From NCBI GenBank assembly GCA_947304185.1, contig CAMZAM010000002.1:62001-126000 (forward strand): a DNA stretch of 64,000 nt, given 5' to 3'. Below the pieces are notes generated by a model that did not search any database, was not told where the DNA came from, and saw only the letters and a list, made by a program, of their open reading frames with translations. This DNA is from an uncultured Bacteroidales bacterium. Its GTDB lineage: Bacteria > Bacteroidota > Bacteroidia > Bacteroidales > F082. Below, one piece after another: positions 51,947-60,416 of this stretch; within the stretch, counting starts at the first letter, position 1; each line of letters opens with the position of its first letter. The translations under genes were made by a program, and so were the position numbers.

Positions 51947-52723
51947 ATGGCATTTTTATCTGAAGATTTGGTATTCGGTCCGATTCACAGCAGAAGATTA
52001 GGTAACTCTTTGGGTGTCAATTTGTTACCAAAAGTTGGGAAAATATGCACCTTCAACTGCGTTTATTGCGAATGTGGCTGGAATCCTGAGAAAAGAGATG
52101 AAAAAGCGCGTCTTGCCACTCCTCAAGAATACGAGCAGACGCTGGAGAATGCGTTGAAATCGCTCGTCGGGACGCCGAAAGAACCCGACAGCATCACATT
52201 TTCGGGTAACGGCGAGCCAACCCTTCATCCTAATTTTCCGGAAATCATCGACATCACAATAAGGCTGAGAGACAAATACGTGCCGAAGGCCGTCATCAGC
52301 GTATTGACAAACGGCACCAACATTCATAAAGATGTGATTTTCAAGTCTTTACAAAAGGTCGACAATAACATCTGTAAGCTTGACGGTGGCACTTTGGATA
52401 CCATTAACAAGATAAATCTGCCGAACATAAAAATCGACCTTGAACGATACATCGAAGATCTGCAACGCTTTGACGGTCAAGTGATTATTCAAACTTTATT
52501 CCTTCGCGGCGAGCATAACGGACAGAAAATCGACAATACAACGGAAGAGGAAATCGACCTCTGGCTCGGACATCTAAAAAAGATAAATCCGAGAAAGACA
52601 ATGATTTACGTCATCGACAGGGATACGCCTGAGAAACACCTCGAGAAACTCTCGAAAGATGAAATGAGTCGTATCGCCGAGAAAGTCAAGGCATTGGGAC
52701 TCAACGTGGAGTTCTATTCATAA
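51947..52723 (+). CDS. Radical SAM protein
   Basis: 258 residues. The 4Fe-4S motif is KICTFNCVYCECGW (about 26-40) with CxxxCxxC. GPIHSRRLGNSLGVNLLP precedes it and SITFSGNGEPTLHPNFPEII (about 85) provides the AdoMet-binding GxE-like segment. The remaining TIM-barrel strands are complete. Members of this subgroup in Bacteroidota have no assigned reaction. Its promoter gap holds a dispersed repeat; a TTTTGC-type element is near 51928. Confidence 0.85.
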   Translation: MAFLSEDLVFGPIHSRRLGNSLGVNLLPKVGKICTFNCVYCECGWNPEKRDEKARLATPQEYEQTLENALKSLVGTPKEPDSITFSGNGEPTLHPNFPEIIDITIRLRDKYVPKAVISVLTNGTNIHKDVIFKSLQKVDNNICKLDGGTLDTINKINLPNIKIDLERYIEDLQRFDGQVIIQTLFLRGEHNGQKIDNTTEEEIDLWLGHLKKINPRKTMIYVIDRDTPEKHLEKLSKDEMSRIAEKVKALGLNVEFYS

Positions 52724-52803
52724 AATATTTTTTAAATTTTTCGTTATAATTAAAAAAAATCAGTAAATTTGCATCGCAAAAATTGTAAATAAATTCAAAA
52801 ATC

Positions 52804-53418
52804 ATGAATAATAAAAATCTTAAATGGATCAACATCGGATTGGCACTCGTAGCTATCCTTTTGGCTTATTTGGTATTTGACAGCATCAGACAGCCTGTTG
52901 TTTTCGAAAACGTGCGTAAAGAAAGAGAAGTTCAGGTGGTTCAAAGCTTGAAGGACATCAGAAGCACACAGACCTTGTTCAAGCAGACTTACAACCGTTT
53001 CACCGGCGATTTCGATTCACTTGCCGAGTACATCCAAAACGGACAGCTTCCTGTTGTGAACATTGTGGCTGACCCTAACGATACCACATTCACCAAGACC
53101 ATCAACGACACTGTTGGTTTCATCTCAGTTTACGACTCATTGTTCGCCAAGAGAGACAACTTCGACATCAACAGTCTGCACATCGTCCCGTTCTCACAGG
53201 GTGAGGTGTTTGAGATGGAAGCCGGCTACATCATGCGTGGCGGTTTGAAGGTGGCTGTTTTCGAGGCAAAGACCCCTTACAAGACTTACCTCTGGGACCT
53301 CGACCCACAGCGCGTAAACAACCTCAGAGCTGAAATGGAAGACCTCAGCAAGTATGCAGGTCTGAAAGTCGGTTCGATGGATGAGCCTTCATTGAACGGT
53401 AACTGGGAGTCATTGTAA
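52804..53418 (+). CDS. Membrane-anchored hypothetical protein, 204 residues
   Basis: One N-terminal membrane helix (INIGLALVAILLAYLVFDSI, about 10-29) followed by an extracytoplasmic part: a helix (VRKEREVQVVQSLKDIRSTQ) and a mixed domain with GYIMRGGLKVAVFEAKTPYK. The protein is conserved in Bacteroidota just upstream of DUF3822 and rsmD; the helix plus globular part resembles pilin-like N-termini, but no prepilin cleavage site is visible. A promoter-like TAAATTTGC (about 52764) precedes it. Confidence 0.8.
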   Translation: MNNKNLKWINIGLALVAILLAYLVFDSIRQPVVFENVRKEREVQVVQSLKDIRSTQTLFKQTYNRFTGDFDSLAEYIQNGQLPVVNIVADPNDTTFTKTINDTVGFISVYDSLFAKRDNFDINSLHIVPFSQGEVFEMEAGYIMRGGLKVAVFEAKTPYKTYLWDLDPQRVNNLRAEMEDLSKYAGLKVGSMDEPSLNGNWESL

Positions 53419-53419
53419 T

Positions 53420-54025
53420 ATGCTTCCGCCAGCCGAAAATCAGAACAAAAACGAGATAACCATCCAGCGTTTGTTGGATGGTTTTTCGTTCGACAACAGC
53501 CGTAACACCTTCGTTCCAAAGGAAGTATACCAAGAGAAGGATAAGTCGAAATACTTGGAAATACTGGGACTTACGGACGCCGAGAGTGTTGTTTGCACCG
53601 ATTTTGTTGAAGAGGCTGAGGCATATAACGTTTACGCCATCACGAAGGAAGAATACGACTATGTGAAGTCGCTCCCAAAGGATTTGAAGGTGCGTCATGC
53701 ATCAAGCGTAGTGGTCGCTGAGCTAATTAGGGAGTGCAGAGAGCGTACTGACGACACCCGCGTATTTCTCAATATCAAAGACCAACGCTTTGAGATGATA
53801 GTCTTGGATGGTTGCAAACTATTGTTTTTCAACCATTTCCGTTATAAAACCAAAGAAGATTTCCTATATTTCCTGCTATTCACCATCGAACAGCTGCATC
53901 TTGATGCAGGCTCGGTGCCAGTATATTTTCTCGGCATGATCGAGGAAGACTCACAGCTCGTTGAGCTGACAAAGAGATATGTGCGCGACGTACGTTTTAA
54001 AAAAGATTTGAAATGCGAATCATAA
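53420..54025 (+). CDS. DUF3822 family protein
   Basis: 201 residues, shorter than many family members (usually nearer 260). The C-terminal half includes TRVFLNIKDQRFEMIVLDGC, FNHFRYKTKEDFLYFLLFTI and YFLGMIEEDSQLVELTKRYV, which fit the actin-like-fold DUF3822 family found beside rsmD in Bacteroidota. It starts 1 bp after the upstream gene stop and overlaps rsmD by 13 bp, so all three are one operon. Function unknown. Confidence 0.8.
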   Translation: MLPPAENQNKNEITIQRLLDGFSFDNSRNTFVPKEVYQEKDKSKYLEILGLTDAESVVCTDFVEEAEAYNVYAITKEEYDYVKSLPKDLKVRHASSVVVAELIRECRERTDDTRVFLNIKDQRFEMIVLDGCKLLFFNHFRYKTKEDFLYFLLFTIEQLHLDAGSVPVYFLGMIEEDSQLVELTKRYVRDVRFKKDLKCES

Positions 54026-54567
54026 GAGGAAAACATCAGAGACGACAAATTGTGGCGCCCGACAACCTCCCGACGCGCCCCACGACCGACATGGCCAAAG
54101 AGAGCCTGTTTAATATACTTGAGAACCAGATAGATCTGGAAGAGACGACAGCTTTGGACCTCTTCGCAGGCACAGGAAACATCTCGTATGAACTCGCCTC
54201 GAGAGGATGCCATCACGTGACCGCCGTCGATGAGAACAATAACTGCGTGAGATTCATCAGAGAGACAGCTAACAAGCTGAATATGAATGAATTGTCGATT
54301 GTAAAATCAGATGTCTTCAGGTTTTTGCCGATGCATAAAGCCAAATACGACCTTATCTTCGCCGATCCGCCTTACGACTGTCAGCACTACGATTTGCTGG
54401 TCGACTTGATCTTCCAGAATGAATTGCTTAACGAAGGCGGCATATTCGTGCTGGAACACGACAGAACCATCGATTATTCGACACATCAGAATTTTTACGA
54501 CCATAGAAAATACGGAAAAGTAAACTTTACGTTTTTCTCGGCAGAGCCTCAAAAAAAAACAGTTTAA
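54013..54567 (+). CDS. rsmD: 16S rRNA (guanine966-N2)-methyltransferase
   Basis: 184 residues. N-terminus MRIIRGKHQRRQIVAPDNLP and RPTTDMAKESLFNIL; AdoMet motif ALDLFAGTGNISYELASRG (about 52) and the catalytic DPPY in LIFADPPYDCQHYDLL. It methylates G966 in 16S rRNA. The start overlaps DUF3822 by 13 bp. Tandem AGTTTAA repeats follow its stop codon. Confidence 0.93.
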   Translation: MRIIRGKHQRRQIVAPDNLPTRPTTDMAKESLFNILENQIDLEETTALDLFAGTGNISYELASRGCHHVTAVDENNNCVRFIRETANKLNMNELSIVKSDVFRFLPMHKAKYDLIFADPPYDCQHYDLLVDLIFQNELLNEGGIFVLEHDRTIDYSTHQNFYDHRKYGKVNFTFFSAEPQKKTV

Positions 54568-54590
54568 AGTTTAAAGTTTAAAGTTTAAAG
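54561..54590. repeat. Four tandem copies of AGTTTAA
   Basis: The 7-bp unit AGTTTAA is repeated four times without gaps (54561-54588) after rsmD. Related A/T units occur at 594-627 and 42155-42182, all between genes. Confidence 0.8.
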
Positions 54591-54629
54591 AAGTTAAAAG
54601 TTGATAGTAGAAAGTTTAAAAGTAAAAAT

Positions 54630-56210
54630 ATGAAAACCATTAAAACCTTAATCACGTTAGTTATAATCGCGATGACGATGAGTCTGAACGCTCAGTATGT
54701 CGTCGACGAGAGCGAATTTGACGGTGCCTACTGCACCAGTATCATGGTGGGCAAGAAAGCCTCCACCGACGGGTCGGTGATGACATCGCACACTTGCGAC
54801 GGCGGTTACCGCACCTGGATGCGCTGGGAGAAAGCCGCCGACTACGAAGACGGCGCCACCATGAAGATTTACAAAGGCATCATGCGTACATACGACGCCA
54901 ACGACAGACACGGCGTGAAGGAAGTCGGCGAGATCCCGCAGGTAAAACACACCTATGCCTTCCTCAACACCGCTTATCCTTGCTTCAACGAGAAACAGCT
55001 GGCCATTGGCGAGACAACCTTCGGCGGTCCCGACACACTCCGTAACAACAACGGCATGTTCTGGATCGAGGAACTTGAACGTGTGGCACTGCAACGCTGC
55101 GACAACGCACAAGACGCCATCACGCTCATCGCTGAACTCATCGAAAAATACGGCTACGGCGACAGCGGCGAAGCCATCACCATCGCCGACACCAAGGAGG
55201 TGTGGCTCATGGAGATCATGGGTGAAGGTCCCGACAAGATCGGTGGCATCTGGGCTGCACAGCGTGTTCCTGACGGCGAAGTCGGCGTGTCAGCTAACAT
55301 CCCGAGAATCAAATACTTAAACAGAGACGACAAGAAGAACTTCCGCTGCTCCGACAACGTGGAAGAGGTGGCAAAGAGATGCGGCCTCTGGGACGGCGAA
55401 GGCGACTTCATCTGGTATAAAGCCTTTGACTCACGAGGCAAGAACTTCCGTGAGCGTGAGTGGTACATCTTCAATGAGTTAGCTCCATCGTTGGGACTTA
55501 AGATCGACGACGATGAGATGCCGTTCTCAGTGAAACCTGAGAAGAAAGTCGACGTGCGCGACGTTATGAAGCTGTTCCGTGCCAACTATGAGGGCACGCC
55601 TATCGACCAGATCGCCAACCTTAAGATCGTCAACAGAAAGGGCGACACCATCACAGCACCTACAGCAAACCCATGGATGAGCGGCAACGAGCGTAACCTT
55701 TATAACATGCTGAAACCAGGCACCATCGAGTTCAAACGCGGCGTGGCAATGTCGTGGTGTTCCTATTCATTCATCGCCCAGCTTCGTGGCTGGATGCCTG
55801 ACGAGATCGGCGGACTGCTTTGGCTCTCAGTGGAAAACCCTGGCGAAAGCCCGAGAATCCCAGTCTACAGCGGCTGCACACAGATGCCTAAATGCTTCAA
55901 CAGATGCGGCCATGGCGGCTACGACGAACAGACGGCGTTATGGCGTTACAGAAAAGCCAACAAGCTCGCACAGGTCAACTGGGGAGCCTGCAAAGACGTA
56001 GTCTACGACAACGTGCTCCGTTATGAGGAGAAAGCCATGATTGAGCTTCCTGAGCTTGAGAAGAGAGTCGAGAAACTCCTGAAGAAAGACAAGCGCGACG
56101 AGGCTATCGCCGAACTCAACCAATACACCGCCGACTTCGAGGCCGCCACTGCCAACACCTGGAAAGAGATGGAACAGAAGTTCTGGGAGTGGTTCTGGAC
56201 CGGATTTTGA
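54630..56210 (+). CDS. C69-family dipeptidase, secreted (second copy)
   Basis: 526 residues. Signal peptide TLITLVIIAMTMSLNA ending near residue 22, a short pro-like stretch (VVDESEFDGAY), then CTSIMVGKKASTDGSVMTSH with the nucleophilic Cys at about residue 35. Other shared parts with the copy at 4732-6408 are YGYGDSGEAITIADTKEVW and SANIPRIKYL. Here the active Cys is not directly after the signal peptide, so removal of a short propeptide is probably needed. The C-terminal ~50 residues are a charged helix. Confidence 0.9.
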   Translation: MKTIKTLITLVIIAMTMSLNAQYVVDESEFDGAYCTSIMVGKKASTDGSVMTSHTCDGGYRTWMRWEKAADYEDGATMKIYKGIMRTYDANDRHGVKEVGEIPQVKHTYAFLNTAYPCFNEKQLAIGETTFGGPDTLRNNNGMFWIEELERVALQRCDNAQDAITLIAELIEKYGYGDSGEAITIADTKEVWLMEIMGEGPDKIGGIWAAQRVPDGEVGVSANIPRIKYLNRDDKKNFRCSDNVEEVAKRCGLWDGEGDFIWYKAFDSRGKNFREREWYIFNELAPSLGLKIDDDEMPFSVKPEKKVDVRDVMKLFRANYEGTPIDQIANLKIVNRKGDTITAPTANPWMSGNERNLYNMLKPGTIEFKRGVAMSWCSYSFIAQLRGWMPDEIGGLLWLSVENPGESPRIPVYSGCTQMPKCFNRCGHGGYDEQTALWRYRKANKLAQVNWGACKDVVYDNVLRYEEKAMIELPELEKRVEKLLKKDKRDEAIAELNQYTADFEAATANTWKEMEQKFWEWFWTGF

Positions 56211-56256
56211 TTTTTCAAAAATATTTATTAACTTTGCACCGTAAATTATTCGATCT

Positions 56257-56943
56257 ATGAAAAAAGTTATTACCATCGTGGCTTTATGTCTTATAGGCAT
56301 GACAGCCTACGCACAATTCGGCAAACCGGAGCAATTCTTCTCCTTTGAAGGTTTCTATGCTCCATCACACTACCTCTACACAGGCACTGAGCCTAATGTT
56401 GACACTGATGAGCCTTTCAAGCAAATAGGCTTAGGAATTACAAACTACAATCCTCTGTCGGATAAAGTCAACCTCTTCCTCAACTGGGGTGTTGACCTTA
56501 TTTTCTCTGACTATGAATGGAAGTCGGCACCATACGATTTCATGGGTCATCAGAAAACAACGGAAATCAGCTACCTGTATTTCTCATGGACTGTAAGAGG
56601 CGATGTCGGCTATCTGATCGAGATTCCGAGCACATCGATTGCATTCTATCCATACGCCGGCGTGTTCGCCCGTTTTCACATTGGAGGCAACTGCTATGTG
56701 AAAGCTCCTACTTATGACCCGGAAGACAACGTCATCTATGACAAAACCACCAAGACATCGCTGTTCACCAAATCTGAGTCCAATCCAGAACCTTTTAACC
56801 GTTTTGAATTCGGCGCCAACATTGGTGCAAATGCCTTTTTAGGCAAGTTCATGTTAGGTCTCAATTACGGCAAAGCATTCACCGAACTTACCAAAGACAC
56901 GCGCGTTTCAGAGCTTCGTCTCTTAGTAGGTATGAGATTCTAA
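56257..56943 (+). CDS. Outer-membrane beta-barrel-like protein, 228 residues
   Basis: Signal peptide KVITIVALCLIGMTAYAQ, then alternating amphipathic strands with aromatic girdles (VNLFLNWGVDLIFSDYEWKS, ISYLYFSWTVRGDVGYLIEI) and a final strand ending LRLLVGMRF with terminal Phe, typical of outer-membrane proteins. A TAACTTTGC promoter element precedes it (about 56229). It is followed 12 bp later by another barrel-like gene. Ligand unknown. Confidence 0.75.
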   Translation: MKKVITIVALCLIGMTAYAQFGKPEQFFSFEGFYAPSHYLYTGTEPNVDTDEPFKQIGLGITNYNPLSDKVNLFLNWGVDLIFSDYEWKSAPYDFMGHQKTTEISYLYFSWTVRGDVGYLIEIPSTSIAFYPYAGVFARFHIGGNCYVKAPTYDPEDNVIYDKTTKTSLFTKSESNPEPFNRFEFGANIGANAFLGKFMLGLNYGKAFTELTKDTRVSELRLLVGMRF

Positions 56944-56955
56944 ACAAAACCTGAT

Positions 56956-57525
56956 TTGAGAAAAAAAATATTATACGCTATTTGGATGGTTGTTGTTCCG
57001 TTTGCGGTTATCGCCCAGACGGAACAACCCCAAATGCGTAAAAACGAGATCAAGGTGGCGCTGCTCTCGTTGGCCAGCGGCACCTCGAAGATTACCTACC
57101 AGCGCTTAGTGCGTGACTATCAGAGCATTGAGCTAACGGCCGGTGTCATCGGCTGGGGCTTCGATAAGCTGAAGGACAGCAATCCCAAAGGAACGGCATG
57201 GCGGCTGGCTTATAAGTTCATATTCCGCAACAAACACAACGCCAACAATCAGATGTGCGGCTTCTACATCAAGCCCGAGCTGTGTTATTCTACATATAAA
57301 TATAACCATCCCGACGAGGGACGGCTGCAGGTCGACCGAGTGGCCTTGATGGGCGTCATCGGCTACGACTGGGTGATCAATTGGTTTGTGTTCGACATCT
57401 ACGGCGGGCTGGGTTTGGCCTGCGGAAACAGTAACCTCAGCAACTATCACCACGGTTTTATAGGGTTGAGCCACGACAGCCCAACTGCTCTCACGGCAGG
57501 ATTCCGTATTGGTTTTGCATTTTAA
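56956..57525 (+). CDS. Outer-membrane beta-barrel-like protein, 189 residues (TTG start)
   Basis: The frame begins with TTG (56956) and reads RKKILYAIWMVVVPFAVIAQ, a signal peptide. The rest is beta-rich with WRLAYKFIFRNKHNANNQMC and FVFDIYGGLGLACGNSNL and ends AGFRIGFAF, with terminal Phe as in outer-membrane barrels of the DUF3575 type. It follows the preceding barrel gene by 12 bp and is probably co-transcribed. Start choice rests on the signal peptide and the short gap. Confidence 0.7.
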   Translation: MRKKILYAIWMVVVPFAVIAQTEQPQMRKNEIKVALLSLASGTSKITYQRLVRDYQSIELTAGVIGWGFDKLKDSNPKGTAWRLAYKFIFRNKHNANNQMCGFYIKPELCYSTYKYNHPDEGRLQVDRVALMGVIGYDWVINWFVFDIYGGLGLACGNSNLSNYHHGFIGLSHDSPTALTAGFRIGFAF

Positions 57526-57710
57526 TCATTTCTATAAATCATTGTTTTTCAATACGTTATGAAAAATATTAAAAATTTTTCAAAAATATTTTAAATTTTT
57601 TGTAGTTTATATTATAAACTTGTTTATCTTTGCAGCGTCGTTTATGACACAAAGTGCACTTATTATTAATTAAAAAGGTAAAAAAAGTTAAACATTTAAA
57701 ATTTAAAACT

Positions 57711-58298
57711 ATGGAAAACAAAAATGAACAGAACAACGAAATGACGGCTCAGCAAAGCCTGGGAATCATCACCGAGATGATGAACAACAACCGCCGCTCA
57801 ATCCTTCAAAACAGCGCCAAGCACTTCCTGCTTTGGGGTGCGCTGCTTACAATTATGTCGTTAGGCATTTACGAGTTAATTCACATCACGAGAAATCCAA
57901 TCTGGAATCTGTTGTGGTTTGTGATGCCTCTAATTGGCTTCCCGATGGCTCATTTCATTGGCAAGAGCAATGTCGCTTTGCCGCAAAACATCATCAGCAA
58001 ACAGCTTCACGGCGTATGGCTTGCCTATTGTGCCTTCGCGGTGGTTATCAGCGCTGTTTTCATGTTTATCGCACCGCAGAACCTTACACTCATCATTATC
58101 ATGGCGTTCGGTTTCGCTGAATGCGTTTCAGGTATCATATTGAAAAATTGGGCTATTATCGTTGGCGGCTTCATCCTTGGAATCGGTGGAGCGATAGCAG
58201 CCATTTTATTACGCTCTGAAGCCCAGCTGCTGCTTTTCACCATCTGCGGAGTGATTCTTTTGGTGACAGGTCTTATTGTCAAATCCCAACACAAATAA
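57711..58298 (+). CDS. Membrane protein with five to six helices, 195 residues
   Basis: Start chosen at ATG 57711 (MENKNEQNNEMTAQQSLGII); the longer frame adds a Lys-rich stretch from the promoter region. A soluble N-terminal helix (about 1-45) is followed by paired membrane helices, e.g. FLLWGALLTIMSLGIYELIH, NLLWFVMPLIGFPMAHFIG and ILGIGGAIAAILLRSEAQLL. The N-terminal helix TAQQSLGIITEMMNNNRRS is common to Bacteroidota proteins encoded with small wHTH regulators. A TATCTTTGC element lies near 57628. It is 3 bp upstream of the regulator gene. Confidence 0.8.
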   Translation: MENKNEQNNEMTAQQSLGIITEMMNNNRRSILQNSAKHFLLWGALLTIMSLGIYELIHITRNPIWNLLWFVMPLIGFPMAHFIGKSNVALPQNIISKQLHGVWLAYCAFAVVISAVFMFIAPQNLTLIIIMAFGFAECVSGIILKNWAIIVGGFILGIGGAIAAILLRSEAQLLLFTICGVILLVTGLIVKSQHK

Positions 58299-58301
58299 GC
58301 C

Positions 58302-58583
58302 ATGTTTCCGAAACTTGACCCCATATTACATTCTGAGCTGAGGCTGGCAGTGATGTCAATCCTTGCTGGTGTCGACAATGCTGAGTTCAGCTATCTCAAG
58401 CAGCAGACCGGTGCCACCTCGGGCAACCTCAGCGTGCAGCTCGACAAGCTCAGCACGGCCGGTTACATCTCTGTCGAGAAAGGCTTCAAGGGGAAGATGC
58501 CTTGCACGACATGTAAGATCACTCAACAGGGCCTCACGGCTTTCGAAAACTACGTAAACTCGCTTAAAGAGTACCTCATTTAA
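58302..58583 (+). CDS. Winged-helix transcriptional regulator, 93 residues
   Basis: HTH_34-type winged helix (PadR/MarR-like): LDPILHSELRLAVMSILAGV, SYLKQQTGATSGNLSVQLDK (recognition helix) and a wing with SVEKGFKGKMPCTTCKITQQ. Family members usually control the membrane protein gene encoded next to them; here it follows it by 3 bp. A strong terminator follows. Confidence 0.88.
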   Translation: MFPKLDPILHSELRLAVMSILAGVDNAEFSYLKQQTGATSGNLSVQLDKLSTAGYISVEKGFKGKMPCTTCKITQQGLTAFENYVNSLKEYLI

Positions 58584-58602
58584 AACTTAATATATAATTT
58601 TC

Positions 58603-58636
58603 GGGGGACAGAAATGCGTTTTTGTCCCCTTTTTTT
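58603..58636 (+). terminator. Terminator of the membrane protein/regulator operon
   Basis: GGGGACA (58604-58610) and TGTCCCC (58623-58629) with a 12-base loop, followed by T7. Confidence 0.85.
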
Positions 58637-58644
58637 GTGAGGCA

Positions 58645-59097
58645 CTATTCCACCTTCACCTCCTGCCCTTTCGACAAGATAAACACCGCAATCTGGCCGT
58701 TATCTCTGCCGAATTTTATGGCATATTCTAAAGAGTCCTCAGGGAAAATACGGACACTATCAAAATAATAACTACCACTGTCGGTGTCAAACCAGCCGCC
58801 GACATGGTTTCCGTTTGTTTTTGCATGACTGACGACGAAATCCAAGTCTTCGCGGTTGTGACGATTTTGAGTGGCGGAATAAGCCACGGCAACGCCTTCT
58901 ATAGGTTCTTCCCAGGTACAAATATTTATCGTAAACCCATCGGGATGCGTCTGGCTGTAGACCCAAAGACTGTCTGCCAATGTCAAGCAGACGACATCTT
59001 CTGCCGGTGCCTGAGTTGAAGCATGACGAGCCGGGCCGCAGGCGACAAGCGCTAACAGACATAGCCAAAGCATTAAATAAAACTTGTTTTTTGTCAT
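58645..59097 (-). CDS. Lipoprotein, 150 residues
   Basis: Signal peptide with lipobox, FYLMLWLCLLALVACGPARH (Cys20). The mature part has VAVAYSATQNRHNREDLDFV, DSGSYYFDSVRIFPEDSLEY and a final strand AVFILSKGQEVKVE; the protein appears as a small beta-rich domain. No known family recognised, but similar short lipoproteins are frequent in Bacteroidales. It is convergent with the regulator operon and divergent from the alpha-galactosidase. Confidence 0.75.
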   Translation of the reverse strand: MTKNKFYLMLWLCLLALVACGPARHASTQAPAEDVVCLTLADSLWVYSQTHPDGFTINICTWEEPIEGVAVAYSATQNRHNREDLDFVVSHAKTNGNHVGGWFDTDSGSYYFDSVRIFPEDSLEYAIKFGRDNGQIAVFILSKGQEVKVE

Positions 59098-59161
59098 ATT
59101 TTATTACCTGTGTGCAAATTTATGATTTTTTTGTATATTTGCACCAATAAAAACTATCCTT

Positions 59162-60373
59162 ATGAAAAACATCCTCACAATTCTCTTATTAACGATGCTC
59201 GCTTTCACTGCGACAGCACAGAACACCAAACCGCAACCTCTGACACAGGAAGAGTTTGAGGCGCTCTGCCCCACTCCGCCTATGGGATGGAACAGCTGGA
59301 ACCGTTTCGGCTGCGACGTGAATGAGCAGCTGTTGATGGGCGCCGCCGATGCCATGGTGGCATCAGGCATGAAAGACGCCGGTTACGAATATATCGTCGT
59401 TGACGACTGCTGGCAGATCGACCGCGACGCCGACGGCAACATAGTGTGCGACCCTGAGCGCTTTCCGCATGGCATGAAATATGTGGCCGACTACATCCAC
59501 TCCAAGGGTCTGAAGTTCGGCATCTACTCATGCGTAGGCGCCTACACCTGCGCCGGACGACCGGGCAGCATGGGACACGAATACCAGGATGCACTCTTCT
59601 ACGCACGCACTGGCGTCGACTACCTTAAATATGACTTCTGTAACAACCGCGGCACTAACTCGAAGACCGCCTACACCATCATGCGCGAGGCTTTGAAAGA
59701 AGCCGGCCGTCCTATCGTTTTCAGCATCTGCGAATGGGGCAGCACCAAGCCATGGGAATGGGGCAAAGGCATCGGTCATCTCTGGAGAGCCACAGGCGAC
59801 ATCATCAACCTATGGGATGGTCGCGAAGACTGGGGCGGACACGGCATGGTCAACATCATCGATCTTGTGCAGGACCTCTACCCTTACAACGGCCCTGGAC
59901 ATTGGAACGACCCCGACATGCTTGAAGTCGGAAACGGAGGCATGAACGCCATCGAAGACCAGAGTCACTTCTCGATGTGGTGCATGCTGGCAGCACCTCT
60001 GATGGCAGGCAACGACCTCGGCAACATGAGTGACGACACCAAGCGTATACTCACCAACAAAGACGTCATCGCAATAGACCAGGATCCACTGGGCATCCAG
60101 GCACATCTGTCTATCGCCATGGGCGACCACCAGATCTGGGTAAAACAGCTTGCCGACGAGGAATGGGCTGTCTGTTTCTTCAACCGCGGTGACGACACCT
60201 GGAGCCTCAACTTCAACTGGAACGACATCCCTGAGCTGCGCGCAACAGGCATATATTATAAAGTCTACGACCTCTGGCAGCATAAGATCATCGCCAAGTC
60301 GACCAAGAAAAACATAGTCAACGACATCCCTTCACACGGCGTGCTGATGGTAAGACTGAGTCCTGTGAAGTAG
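59162..60373 (+). CDS. Alpha-galactosidase, glycoside hydrolase family 27
   Basis: 403 residues. Signal peptide ILTILLLTMLAFTATAQ. GH27 signature PTPPMGWNSWNRFGCDVNEQ follows, then IVVDDCWQ. The nucleophile is Asp158 in YLKYDFCNN and the acid/base is Asp213 in WRATGDIINLW. The C-terminal ~90 residues form the usual antiparallel beta domain. It removes terminal alpha-galactose from oligosaccharides or glycans in the periplasm. A TATATTTGC promoter element precedes it (about 59133). Confidence 0.95.
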   Translation: MKNILTILLLTMLAFTATAQNTKPQPLTQEEFEALCPTPPMGWNSWNRFGCDVNEQLLMGAADAMVASGMKDAGYEYIVVDDCWQIDRDADGNIVCDPERFPHGMKYVADYIHSKGLKFGIYSCVGAYTCAGRPGSMGHEYQDALFYARTGVDYLKYDFCNNRGTNSKTAYTIMREALKEAGRPIVFSICEWGSTKPWEWGKGIGHLWRATGDIINLWDGREDWGGHGMVNIIDLVQDLYPYNGPGHWNDPDMLEVGNGGMNAIEDQSHFSMWCMLAAPLMAGNDLGNMSDDTKRILTNKDVIAIDQDPLGIQAHLSIAMGDHQIWVKQLADEEWAVCFFNRGDDTWSLNFNWNDIPELRATGIYYKVYDLWQHKIIAKSTKKNIVNDIPSHGVLMVRLSPVK

Positions 60374-60416
60374 AAAATGGAAAGTTGAGAACGTTTAACC
60401 TTAATAACATGTAATT

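Noticed and set aside
54561..54590. Possible CRISPR-like array
   Set aside because: Seven-base units without spacers; a simple tandem repeat. No CRISPR array or cas gene was seen anywhere.
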